A stretch of DNA of 32,522 nucleotides from Enterocloster bolteae (GTDB lineage Bacteria > Bacillota > Clostridia > Lachnospirales > Lachnospiraceae), in contig JAETNT010000048.1 in assembly GCA_021772025.1 (NCBI GenBank), positions 1 to 32,522 of the forward strand. Reading direction: 5' to 3'. The notes beneath the pieces are model-generated. The model had not been told where the DNA came from and did not search any database. It was given only the letters and a program-made list of their open reading frames with translations. The position numbers were made by a program, and so were the translations under genes. Below, in pieces: positions 1 to 7,288 of the stretch. The stretch's first letter is position 1. Each line of letters opens with the position of its first letter.

Positions 1-28
1 CATGCCAGGCTGAACTGTTACGAATCTA

Positions 29-417
29 TCACTCCCATGCACATTGGTCTTGACAAATTCCAAAGCCGTTCTTTCTTTCAGATAATTTACGCCTAGCATC
101 CTCATCATTACCTTCCAACTCGTAAAAGTCCCATGAAGGAATCATCCGTATTCTACCCTCATCAACCCCACCATCAATCAACTTCTGTTTCAGGGTATCT
201 CTTTTTATTTTAGCATCCGGGTTTTTATAATCATACCAAACCACTATCCACTTTAATTTTTCCTGGGTAAGAAAATCAATGTATCTAAAATATGGCATGT
301 CAATTCCCTCTAATGAATGTCCTGCCACGACAATTTCAGAAATAACTTTTTTCTCCAGCCCATGCAATTTCCCCATATATTTATTGATATCTTTCAAAGT
401 TCGTTCATAATAATGCT
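29..417 (-). pseudogene. AbiH-like C-terminal remnant
   Basis: About 125 residues remain, ending at a stop at 29-31. The recognisable part is a VVAGHSL motif followed by an Asp-Pro-Tyr-Phe stretch (GIDMPYF), which resembles the C-terminal region of the AbiH abortive-infection family; intact members are roughly 300 residues or more. The reading frame is open only back to about 417, where it meets the relaxase remnant in another frame. There is no ribosome-binding site, and the first usable codon is a TTG at 397. What is seen is a truncated frame. AbiH is a family-level recognition from one motif, and loss of function is inferred from the missing N-terminal part. Any helical phage-defence protein with the same motif is an alternative. 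Confidence 0.5.
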
Positions 418-830
418 GTTTTTGATATTATTAAACTTGTGGGAGCGGTCCAGGGCAGTGCTGTTAAATTCGATGTGATTATGGATATGTTTCTTGTCAA
501 TGTGGATGGCTACAATAAATTGATGTTCGCCGCCGGTAAATTCTAAAGCTAACCTATAGCCCAGCTTGTTGGCGTCCTCCGGCGTAATGGTTCCAGGCTC
601 AAAAGACTGGATAATCAGGTAGGAGATCACGTCTTTATCTGGGGCACGCCTGCGCCCGGTGGTGGCGGTGTAGATCTGTTTGGAAACAGTAAATTCCTGC
701 CAGGCCGTTTCCGGGGAACACTGGTAACCAGTGGCCAGCAGGCCGCCGTCTGTTTTCTCCGGTTTTTGCCGTAATCAATACGCTCCGCCAGCACAGCAGC
801 CACAGAACGATTACATTTCGTGGCTGCTAT
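394..830 (-). pseudogene. Relaxase (MobA/VirD2-like) N-terminal remnant, frameshifted
   Basis: Relaxases nick the transfer origin of mobile elements and start conjugative transfer. Two frames join to give a normal relaxase N-terminus: the first reads AATKCNRSVAAVLAERIDYG, and the second continues with a Gly-Gly-Leu-Leu-Ala-Thr-Gly-Tyr stretch, GYRLALEF and the HUH-type motif HIDKKHIHNHI. The switch is near 759-763, where adding one G/C base restores the frame. At the position of the usual initiator (828-830) the codon is ATA, giving Ile-Ala-Ala-Thr where relatives start Met-Ala-Ala-Thr. Recognisable similarity stops soon after the HUH motif, about 125 residues in, while family members exceed 400 residues. 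The 3' end runs into the AbiH-like remnant. Confidence 0.8.
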
Positions 831-852
831 TTCAGATTTTATTTTCGAAATT

Positions 853-871
853 CTCTCAACACTGTTGAGAG
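853..871. repeat. 19-base perfect palindrome
   Basis: CTCTCAACA, one central base, then TGTTGAGAG. It covers the last codons of the broken nuclease gene and lies just upstream of the relaxase remnant. There is no T-run, so it is not an evident terminator. A protein-binding or recombination site is possible but unproven. Confidence 0.6.
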
Positions 872-1868
872 TTTTGGCTTTCATCTGCCGCTTCATATAA
901 TTCATCTAGTTTTTTTCGTAAAATTTCTTTGCTGATCAGCTTTGTGCGATACTCAGAGATTATGGTGGAAGTCATGTTACGGCTTAAAGCGTATTCTACC
1001 ACGTCTTCATCTTTGCTTTTGCACAGAATAATGCCAACGCTTGGATTTTCATGGGGCTTTTTTATATCACGGTCTAAGGCTTCCAGATAAAATTCCATTT
1101 TACCCAGATACTCCGGTTTGAAATCATCAATTTTCAGGTCAATGGCAACCAGACATTGTAATTCACGGTGGAAAAATAAGAGATCGACAAAATAGTCATG
1201 TTTTCCGACCTGCAAATGGTATTCTTCCCCCATAAAAATGAAGTCACGTCCAAATTCTAATAGAAACTGTTTCATGTTTTTTTAAATAGCTTGTTTCAGG
1301 TCAAATTCCTTATAAGGCTCTTGTAAATTTAAAAATTCCAGCATATATAAGTCACGTATCATGCCAGTATTTTCCGTATGACGAATCCCTGACGGCGCTT
1401 TCCCATCGGAGAAGAGCAGACGCTCGTAATATCCGCTGTCAATCTGTTTTTCCAGTTCTCGTGCCTTATATTTTTCTTTGGCTGCCAGTTTCAGGTAAAA
1501 CTCTTTTTCTTCGTCTGTCTTTGTTTTTGATATGATATGAAGATTGTTCGACCATGTATTCGCCCGCAATAATGCGCTGAATTCTGGCTTGTCCTGATAG
1601 GTTTCAAAGAACTGCTTCATTCGCCAGATATTTTGCGCTGAATATCCTCGAATACCAGGTTCTTTCGATAAGATATATTGTGAAAGCTGTTTTACCGTGG
1701 AGCGCCCCAGCCTTCTTTTTGCGTCTTTTCTGAAACAAATTTCCCGATATTCCAATATAAGCTGATGACAGTTCCGTTTACCTGGCTGGCTGCTTCATTT
1801 TTGGCCTGCTCAATGAACTGCCGGATCTTTTCAAAATCGTTAAGATAACTTGCTTCTAAACCATTCAT
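856..1868 (-). pseudogene. YhcG-type DUF1016/PDDEXK nuclease, broken
   Basis: The family joins an N-terminal DUF1016 helical domain to a C-terminal PD-(D/E)XK nuclease fold. An ATG at 1868 follows a GAGGGGG ribosome site and opens with MNGLEASYLNDFEKIRQFIE, later SLYWNIGKFVSEKTQKEGWG. One missing base near 1708 shifts the frame to RSTVKQLSQYI. The frame then runs to an in-frame TAA at 1282-1284, after which the same frame continues as KNMKQFLLEFGRDFIFMGE. The nuclease core is still readable: VDLLFFHR, then VAIDLK, fitting Asp...Asp-X-Lys. The product would be about 337 residues, normal for the family. Two independent lesions make it a pseudogene unless the strain carries corrected bases. The 3' end lies on a palindrome at 853-871. 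Confidence 0.85.
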
Positions 1869-1964
1869 GCAATATCCCCCTCTTTGAAGTCTTAAATGCC
1901 TTTTTATTGTATCTGTGAATAAGCGTTTTATATAGTCAGATTATAAGATTATGAATAGATTTCA

Positions 1965-2370
1965 CTACATTGAATCACTCATATCAATTATATCACCATG
2001 AGCAAGATGATTTCTAAAATTTGCATATTCATCGGATAAGTTAATTTCATTAGATACATTAAGTTTCTTTAAAAATTAGCTTTTCAATACACTTATTTCA
2101 TCAGAAAAATGATTCAACATAAAATCAAATTTTTCTTCTAATCGAGTATCCGTATGTTCTACCAAATGGCTAAACTTTGTCCATGCTCTATTCTTTTTGT
2201 TATTGATTGAAACACCAATATGAATCATTATAGCTTGCCTGGCTTCTTTGCACAGAAATACATGAGAAAAGACGGCTAACTTCATCAGGAGTAAGGTCTT
2301 CAAATGTTATAGAATTTTCAACTTTTGAATTATATCCTGATTGATATGAAAAGAACTTACCTATATCAAC
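1965..2370 (-). pseudogene. Decayed gene with C-terminal HEPN-like motif
   Basis: Three pieces join into one protein. An open stretch without a start codon (from 2370) reads SITFEDLTPDEVSRLFS. A frameshift near 2266 leads into KEARQAIMIHIGVSINNKKNR and LVEHTDTRLEEKFDFML. An in-frame TAA at 2076-2078 is followed in the same frame by LNVSNEINLSDEYANFRNHL and AHGD, ending at a TAG at 1965-1967. RNHLAHG fits the Arg-X4-His motif of HEPN ribonuclease domains, which occur in many defence and toxin proteins. The motif and lesions are seen in the sequence; the HEPN call rests on that motif alone. The exact family was not recognised. Confidence 0.5.
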
Positions 2371-2410
2371 TTACTTCCCTCTAACCGTAAACATTTTATT
2401 TACAGAAATT

Positions 2411-2590
2411 TTATTCAATCAACTCATTTAGTTCCCTTTGATACATGCACATGGATTGGCTCCCCATTTTTGTTTGACCAGAAAAAACCTTGTAGCCGTT
2501 ACCCGTAAACAAACCCAGACAATCCGAACCACTCCATTTGCAGCATAATACGATTTCAAAAAAGAGCCGATAATAATTTTTACTTTTCAT
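2411..2590 (-). other. Unrecognised 59-codon frame, probably a remnant
   Basis: An ATG-initiated frame of 59 codons fills most of the space between the HEPN-like remnant and the antiporter. It opens MKSKNYYRLFFEIVLCCKW and ends GSQSMCMYQRELNELIE. No Shine-Dalgarno sequence precedes the ATG, and the start codon lies on the likely promoter of the antiporter on the other strand. No family was recognised. The composition reads like protein rather than random sequence, so it may be the tail of a lost gene. The rest of 2371-2660 shows only AT-rich sequence and the antiporter promoter. Confidence 0.25.
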
Positions 2591-2618
2591 TGAAAAATGT
2601 CGAAAAAAATAGTATTCT
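2590..2618 (+). promoter_or_regulatory. Sigma-A promoter of the antiporter gene
   Basis: TTGAAA at 2590-2595 and TATTCT at 2613-2618, separated by 17 bases, about 40 bases before the antiporter start. A GAAGGAGA ribosome site follows, 8 bases before the ATG. Confidence 0.6.
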
Positions 2619-2660
2619 TTATTCTGTCAGAGGTAAACTAATACAGAAGGAGAAAAGAAC

Positions 2661-3626
2661 ATGCTAATTTCTATTTTATTGTTCGCTTTGGGACTGGTTT
2701 GTCTGATTAAAGGCGGCGACTGGTTTGTGGATGGTTCCACAGGAGTTGCCCGTAAATTCCATTTGCCGGAGCTTCTTATCGGAGCAACGATTGTTTCCAT
2801 CGGCACCACCCTGCCGGAGGTTATGGTTTCCACTACCTCGGCATTAACAGGCCATGGTGAAATCGCTTATGGAAATGCCATTGGTTCTATTATCTGCAAC
2901 ACTGCCCTGATTGCCGCTATTACCATTACTGTAAAGCCGGCGCCGGTCAATCGATCTTCTCTGGGCATACCCGTATTCTTTTTCTTTATCTCTGCCGCAC
3001 TTTATGCTGGAGTCGCCTATTCTAACGGTTATTTCAGCCGGTTGGTGGGTCTTGCGCTTCTGACGATTTTCATTATCCACATGGCAGTTGCCGTAATGCA
3101 GATGAAAAACACTCCGCCAGAAAGTGGGGAGGATGAGAAGGACGAAGCGGAAAAGTCTCTGGGCAAGAATATCTTCCTGCTGGTTATCGGCGCAGCACTA
3201 ATTGCGGTAGGCGCAGATCTTCTGGTTGAAAACGGAACCCTGATTGCCCAGGCTCTAGGTGTCCCGGAGTCGGTTATTGCACTGACCCTTGTCGCCCTGG
3301 GTACTTCCCTTCCGGAGCTGGTAACTGCCATTACCTCGCTTTTAAAAGGCCATGGGGCCCTTTCCCTTGGAAATATTATCGGCGCCAATCTCTTTAACCT
3401 GGTATTGGTCAGCGGTGTATCCGCCACCCTAGCCCCTTTTCGTATACCTCAAAGTTCTACGCTGTTTGGCTGCAATTCTTCCCTGGTTCTGGATATTCCG
3501 GTAATGTTTGCTGCTATGCTGATAATGACGGTTCCGGCTCTTATCCGGGGAAAGCTTTTCCGGGCACAGGGCATTATACTTCTGCTTACCTATGCAGTAT
3601 TTTGTATGATCCAGTTTAGCCTGTAA
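2661..3626 (+). CDS. Calcium/sodium antiporter, CaCA family (YrbG-like)
   Basis: This is an integral membrane exchanger expected to move Ca2+ against Na+ or another cation. At 321 residues it has the usual length. Two inverted-topology alpha repeats are visible: IGTTLPE at residues 47-53 and ALGTSLPE at 212-219, the latter followed by GNIIGANLFN at 237-246. These acidic motifs line the ion pathway in the family. Hydrophobic segments fill both halves, and a charged loop rich in Glu/Asp (about residues 153-166) joins them. The start has GAAGGAGA 8 bases upstream. The gene stands alone, convergent with the lysozyme-like gene. Ion specificity cannot be told from the sequence. No strong terminator follows; only a weak GTAAAG/CTTTAC pairing was seen. 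Confidence 0.9.
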   Translation: MLISILLFALGLVCLIKGGDWFVDGSTGVARKFHLPELLIGATIVSIGTTLPEVMVSTTSALTGHGEIAYGNAIGSIICNTALIAAITITVKPAPVNRSSLGIPVFFFFISAALYAGVAYSNGYFSRLVGLALLTIFIIHMAVAVMQMKNTPPESGEDEKDEAEKSLGKNIFLLVIGAALIAVGADLLVENGTLIAQALGVPESVIALTLVALGTSLPELVTAITSLLKGHGALSLGNIIGANLFNLVLVSGVSATLAPFRIPQSSTLFGCNSSLVLDIPVMFAAMLIMTVPALIRGKLFRAQGIILLLTYAVFCMIQFSL

Positions 3627-3688
3627 TCGTAAAGGATCCTGTATATAGCTTTACAAAATTACACGCTGGTAATGCGTTTCATCCCATC

Positions 3689-4702
3689 TTACAGCATAGC
3701 GCCGTTTGCGTCAAACTGGTAGGCGGTTCCGTCAATTGTCAGAGCCGTCTCCGCCGCCATAATACCGCCGTTTGCCGGATCTAAATAGTACCAGGTTCCG
3801 TTTAATTCTTTCCAACCGGTAATTTTCTGATAGTTCTCAAAATAGTACCATGCCCCGTCAATTAATTTCCAGCCTGCAGAAGGAATTACCTGGCTGTAAT
3901 CGGTAAAAGCCATCTCAATGCATACCGGCCCTTCAATGCCTTTTACCCTGCCGTCCTGGGTGCACTGCCAGATGGTGCGGCCCGGATAGCTGTTGACGGC
4001 GCCGTAGCGGGCGTACCAGATATCATAAGGAATCTGGCTGGTGTCCATCCGGTTTACCAGCCAGTCATTGTAGCTGAATACAATGGGATGGAAGCCTGCC
4101 GCCTGCACTGTACTGCAGAATGCGTCAATAATATCCGTCAGCTCCTGTTTGGTAAGCCCTGCCTCTTCTACCACTTTGGACTCCACATCCATGGCAATGG
4201 GGTAAGAGATCTTATACTCTTTGGCAGTTCTCACCGCAAACTGTGCCTCTCTTACAGCGTCCTCCACTGTCAGCGCCTGAGAATACAGATAAGTTCCCAC
4301 CTGCAGGCCGGCCGCCGCCGCCTCTCTCATATTCACGTCAAAATAGGGATCCAAGTCCTCCACATAGCCCATACGGATAATGGCAAAGCTGATATCATCT
4401 GCGGCGACTGCAGCCCAGTCAATATCCTGCTGATATTTTGACACGCTGATGCCTCTTGATAAAACGCCTTCAATGGCAGAGCCCTGTGTATCAATATACT
4501 GTCCGTTTACCTTTGTAAAAGCGCTGTCCTGGGAAGCTGTACCGTTCCGGTTCAGCCCGTCAGCTGTCTCAAGCCCTACTCCCGGCCCGAATTCTACAGT
4601 ATCCGCATAAGCAGTCCCCGGCACTGCACTCCAGAAAATCCCTGCCGCCAGAGTCAGGGACGCCAAACCTCTTTTTATCTTCTTCTGTATCCGTTTCTCC
4701 AT
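3689..4702 (-). CDS. Secreted GH25 lysozyme-like protein with cell-wall-binding repeats
   Basis: GH25 enzymes cut the MurNAc-GlcNAc bond of peptidoglycan. The 337-residue protein has a basic N-terminus and a hydrophobic signal peptide (residues 12-33, likely cleaved after AYA), a GH25 domain at about 82-272, and aromatic Gly-Trp/Trp-Tyr-Tyr repeats at 277-337 of the cell-wall-binding type. The central DVE motif (D172, E174) is present. The usual GIDVS reads GISVS at 84-88, so the first active-site Asp is Ser, and the late V-D-x-N region reads VCIEMAF at 260-266. The ATG at 4702 lies 7 bases from AGGAGG; a TTG one codon earlier is too close. Activity is uncertain because of the substitutions. 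Confidence 0.85.
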   Translation of the reverse strand: MEKRIQKKIKRGLASLTLAAGIFWSAVPGTAYADTVEFGPGVGLETADGLNRNGTASQDSAFTKVNGQYIDTQGSAIEGVLSRGISVSKYQQDIDWAAVAADDISFAIIRMGYVEDLDPYFDVNMREAAAAGLQVGTYLYSQALTVEDAVREAQFAVRTAKEYKISYPIAMDVESKVVEEAGLTKQELTDIIDAFCSTVQAAGFHPIVFSYNDWLVNRMDTSQIPYDIWYARYGAVNSYPGRTIWQCTQDGRVKGIEGPVCIEMAFTDYSQVIPSAGWKLIDGAWYYFENYQKITGWKELNGTWYYLDPANGGIMAAETALTIDGTAYQFDANGAML

Positions 4703-4713
4703 CAAATTTCCTC

Positions 4714-4794
4714 CTAGTATAATAATGAACCGGCACGCGACGCTGCGCGTCCCCTGCCATGTCGTCGGAAGGGATCCTGAAAAATGCTCCGCAT
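4714..4794 (-). CDS. 26-codon leader ORF upstream of the GH25 gene
   Basis: An ATG at 4794 sits 7 bases after a perfect AGGAGG (4802-4807). The frame reads MRSIFQDPFRRHGRGRAASR and stops at a TAG (4714-4716) that overlaps the AGGAGG of the GH25 gene, leaving the GH25 ATG 11 bases further on. The peptide is rich in Arg (6 of 26). The geometry suggests translational coupling or a regulatory leader peptide. The coding call rests only on the ribosome site and stop placement; no homologue was recognised. Confidence 0.4.
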   Translation of the reverse strand: MRSIFQDPFRRHGRGRAASRAGSLLY

Positions 4795-4803
4795 TTCCCT
4801 TCC
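4767..4803 (-). promoter_or_regulatory. Leader hairpin over the start of the leader ORF
   Basis: On the minus strand GGAAGGGA (4803-4796) pairs perfectly with TCCCTTCC (4774-4767). Inside it, AAATGC and GCATTT pair around GGA, enclosing the ATG of the 26-codon ORF. The outer stem takes in part of the AGGAGG. A second small hairpin (GACGC/GCGTC, 4739-4751) lies within the ORF. Control of leader translation is an inference. Confidence 0.4.
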
Positions 4804-4854
4804 TCCTTTTTGCCCTGCTTTCCAGGCATATAGGGATACCCTTTATTTTGTCCT

Positions 4855-4883
4855 ATCATACCCCAAGCCCCTTTTGTGTTCAA
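4855..4883 (-). promoter_or_regulatory. Sigma-A promoter of the GH25 gene
   Basis: On the minus strand TTGAAC (4883-4878) and TATGAT (4860-4855), 17 bases apart. It predicts a leader of about 145 bases before the GH25 start, carrying the leader ORF and hairpins. Confidence 0.55.
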
Positions 4884-4937
4884 GTAAAGAATAAAAATCG
4901 TAATGATTGTTAATTTTTTTGTAAGATTATCCGGGCT

Positions 4938-5051
4938 ATATGGTATAATGTGAACACTTGACGAGGTATTTCCCGAGTCTAGTGAGAACACATACCTAGC
5001 CGCTTAGCGAGGTCTTCCACGAGCTTAGCGGATATGGTATAATGTGAACAC
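4938..5051 (+). repeat. Duplicated 20-base element with extended -10 box
   Basis: ATATGGTATAATGTGAACAC occurs at 4938-4957 and again, identical, at 5032-5051, 94 bases apart. Each copy contains TGGTATAAT, an extended -10 promoter element. Between them lies an imperfect inverted repeat (CCGCTTAGC at 5000-5008 against GCTTAGCGG at 5023-5031, one mismatch), which also makes GCTTAGCG a direct repeat. The downstream copy would start transcription about 25 bases before the M13 peptidase gene. The arrangement looks like a tandem promoter or a small dispersed repeat carrying a promoter. No clear -35 box stands in front of either copy. Confidence 0.7.
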
Positions 5052-5077
5052 CCTTATGAAATTTCAAGGAGGATTCC

Positions 5078-7162
5078 ATGAAAAAAACCTTCAAAAAACC
5101 TTTATCCCTTATATGTGCCCTGGTTCTTCTCTTTTCCATCCCAGGCTGCGCCCCCAATACCTTTAAGCCGCCGGAAAGGTATATTCCGCCTTCTGAGACT
5201 ACTGAAGCTCCTCTTTTGCCAGAGGCTTCCCAGGCTTCTTCAAAAGCTTCGGACGAAATTATACCCGGCTTAAAGGATGACTTTTACCAGGCAGTCAACC
5301 AGGAGCAGCTCGCCCTGATGGAGATTCCCGTCTCAGAGGCGTATACGGATAATTTCTTTCTTTTACATGATAAGAATACCAAACGGCTGAGAGAACTGAT
5401 TTTGGCTGTCTCTGAGGACTCTTCTTCAATGCCTGGATCCGATTTCTATAACATTGGCGCCGCCTATTTAACCGGAATGGATCAGAAGGCCAGAAATGCC
5501 GGCGGCTATGGGCAAGCCGAAAAATTTCTTAGTTCTGTAGACAACGCTTCCACCATTTCGGAGCTTTTAGATACGATTATGTCATTTTCCCAGGCTTACG
5601 GTTTCTATTCTCTCTTTGGTATTACCTTAAAAGCGGACAGTATAGACAGCAATGCTATGGTCTATTATCTTCTCCCCACAGATACCGGTCTTTCTAAGGA
5701 AGAATGGTTTTCCGATACAGGTGCCGCTAAGGAACAGGTGCAGTATTTTCTGGACTATTTAACGGATCTGTGGATGCTAAACGGATTATCTCAGGAAGAA
5801 GCCGTAGAAGTTGCAGGCTCTGTTTCCTCTGCAATGAAGGATATTGCCCAGGCATCCTTAAGCCTGGCAGAGCAATATGATGCAGACAAAACCTACCATG
5901 CCTGTCAGATGTCTGATTTGGAAGTTCTGTTCGGAGGGGTTCTCCCCATGGAGCGTCTTTATGAGATCTATGAAGGAAACCCTGAGGAAAAGCTGGTAAT
6001 TTCCGACATGGGGCTTTTAGATAAAATGGTGTCCTACCTGACGCAGGAAAATCTGCCTCTTTTAAAAAACTATGTAAAAACCTGCTTTTTCTGTGATTTG
6101 GCAGACTACTCTTCTATGGATGCTTACCGCCTGTCCAAGGAATATTCTGCAAAGAAACTGGGCCTGGAAGAGCTCAAGCCTTTTGATGAGGATCTGCCCA
6201 ATATGGTTCAGGAACTTCTGGGTTTTGAATGTGGCAGGCTTTACTCGGAAAATTATTTTTCTGAAGAATCCAGAAAGGATCTGGAAGCTATGGTTGCAGA
6301 CGTAGTCTCTGTCTACGAAAAACGGATCCCAAAGCTTTCCTGGATGAAAGAAGAGACCCAAAAAGAGGCCTTAGAAAAGCTGGCAGCCATTGATGCCTAC
6401 ATCGGTTATCCGGATGTCTGGCCTCAGGATCAATATGAGCTTTCTTTAAAGCGTCCGGAGGAAGGAGGGCTTTTTATCGATAATGTTCTGGAAATCTACA
6501 GCATCCGGCAAGAACATATTTTTTCTTCCAAAGATAAGCCGGCAGATAAAGCAGAGTGGCTTGAGCCTCCCCAGACAGTCAACGCCTACTACTATCCCCT
6601 GAACAACGGTATTACCCTGATGGCGGGAATCCTTCAGGAGCCTTTTTACAGCCCAGGCGCTTCTCCGGAAGAAAATCTGGGACGGATCGGTTTTGTGATT
6701 GCACATGAAATCACCCATGCTTTTGATACCAACGGCTCCCAATACGATGCCAGCGGCAATTTGCGGAACTGGTGGGAAGAAGAAGATTGGAAAAATTTTC
6801 AGGCATTAAGCCAGCAGGTGATCGACTACTATGACGGCATAGAGATAAACGGGATTCCGGTAAACGGAGAACAAACCCTTGTTGAAAATATTGCCGATCT
6901 GGGGGCTCTGTCCTGTATAACGGAAATTGCCAAGGAGAAAGGATATGATTTAAGAAAAGTTTATATTGCCTACGGAAAGCTTTGGGTATCCAAAATCCGG
7001 GATGAATATGCGGCATATCTGATTAATACAGACACTCATGCTCCCGATCAGCTTCGGGTAAACCGGGCGCTCTCTGCTATTGATAAGTTTTATGAAGTGT
7101 TTGACATCAAAGAAGGAGACGGTATGTATGTAGAACCGAAGGACAGGCCCAAAATTTGGTAG
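5078..7162 (+). CDS. M13 family metallopeptidase lipoprotein (PepO/neprilysin-like)
   Basis: A zinc endopeptidase of the neprilysin family, expected on the outer face of the membrane, cutting short peptides. The 694-residue length is normal for M13. The N-terminus is a lipoprotein signal with a Cys at residue 25 (SIPGC), followed by a Pro/Ser/Thr-rich linker. The catalytic site is complete: HEITH at 543-547 and ENIAD with the third zinc ligand E603 and D607. The family's C-terminal signature is present (RVNRALS ... PKIW; relatives usually end in Cys-x-x-Trp, but here the Cys is absent). AAGGAGG lies 7 bases before the ATG. It is monocistronic, driven by the duplicated extended -10 elements. 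The physiological substrate is unknown. Confidence 0.92.
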   Translation: MKKTFKKPLSLICALVLLFSIPGCAPNTFKPPERYIPPSETTEAPLLPEASQASSKASDEIIPGLKDDFYQAVNQEQLALMEIPVSEAYTDNFFLLHDKNTKRLRELILAVSEDSSSMPGSDFYNIGAAYLTGMDQKARNAGGYGQAEKFLSSVDNASTISELLDTIMSFSQAYGFYSLFGITLKADSIDSNAMVYYLLPTDTGLSKEEWFSDTGAAKEQVQYFLDYLTDLWMLNGLSQEEAVEVAGSVSSAMKDIAQASLSLAEQYDADKTYHACQMSDLEVLFGGVLPMERLYEIYEGNPEEKLVISDMGLLDKMVSYLTQENLPLLKNYVKTCFFCDLADYSSMDAYRLSKEYSAKKLGLEELKPFDEDLPNMVQELLGFECGRLYSENYFSEESRKDLEAMVADVVSVYEKRIPKLSWMKEETQKEALEKLAAIDAYIGYPDVWPQDQYELSLKRPEEGGLFIDNVLEIYSIRQEHIFSSKDKPADKAEWLEPPQTVNAYYYPLNNGITLMAGILQEPFYSPGASPEENLGRIGFVIAHEITHAFDTNGSQYDASGNLRNWWEEEDWKNFQALSQQVIDYYDGIEINGIPVNGEQTLVENIADLGALSCITEIAKEKGYDLRKVYIAYGKLWVSKIRDEYAAYLINTDTHAPDQLRVNRALSAIDKFYEVFDIKEGDGMYVEPKDRPKIW

Positions 7163-7188
7163 TATCGAAAGGACGCGGCAAAGGAAAA

Positions 7189-7238
7189 GAGGCGGGTGCA
7201 CATTCTGAGATGAACATGCATTCCGCCTCTGTATTTAA
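7189..7238 (+). terminator. Possible terminator after the M13 peptidase gene
   Basis: GAGGCGG (7189-7195) pairs with CCGCCTC (7223-7229), with a further TGCA/TGCA pairing inside. It is followed only by TGTATTTAAT, so the T-run is weak. Confidence 0.4.
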
Positions 7239-7288
7239 TCACACCTGCATCGGTTTCAATATTGCCGGCTTGGGAGTTTTGTCCTATC

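Noticed and set aside
1270..1290. Programmed recoding at the stop within the YhcG-type gene
   Set aside because: The gene has a second, unrelated frameshift near 1708 and sits among other broken genes, so decay is the simpler reading.
4569..4991. 140-codon frame on the minus strand across the start of the GH25 gene
   Set aside because: It overlaps the signal peptide of the GH25 gene in another frame and shows no domain. The 26-codon leader ORF in a different frame has the proper ribosome site.
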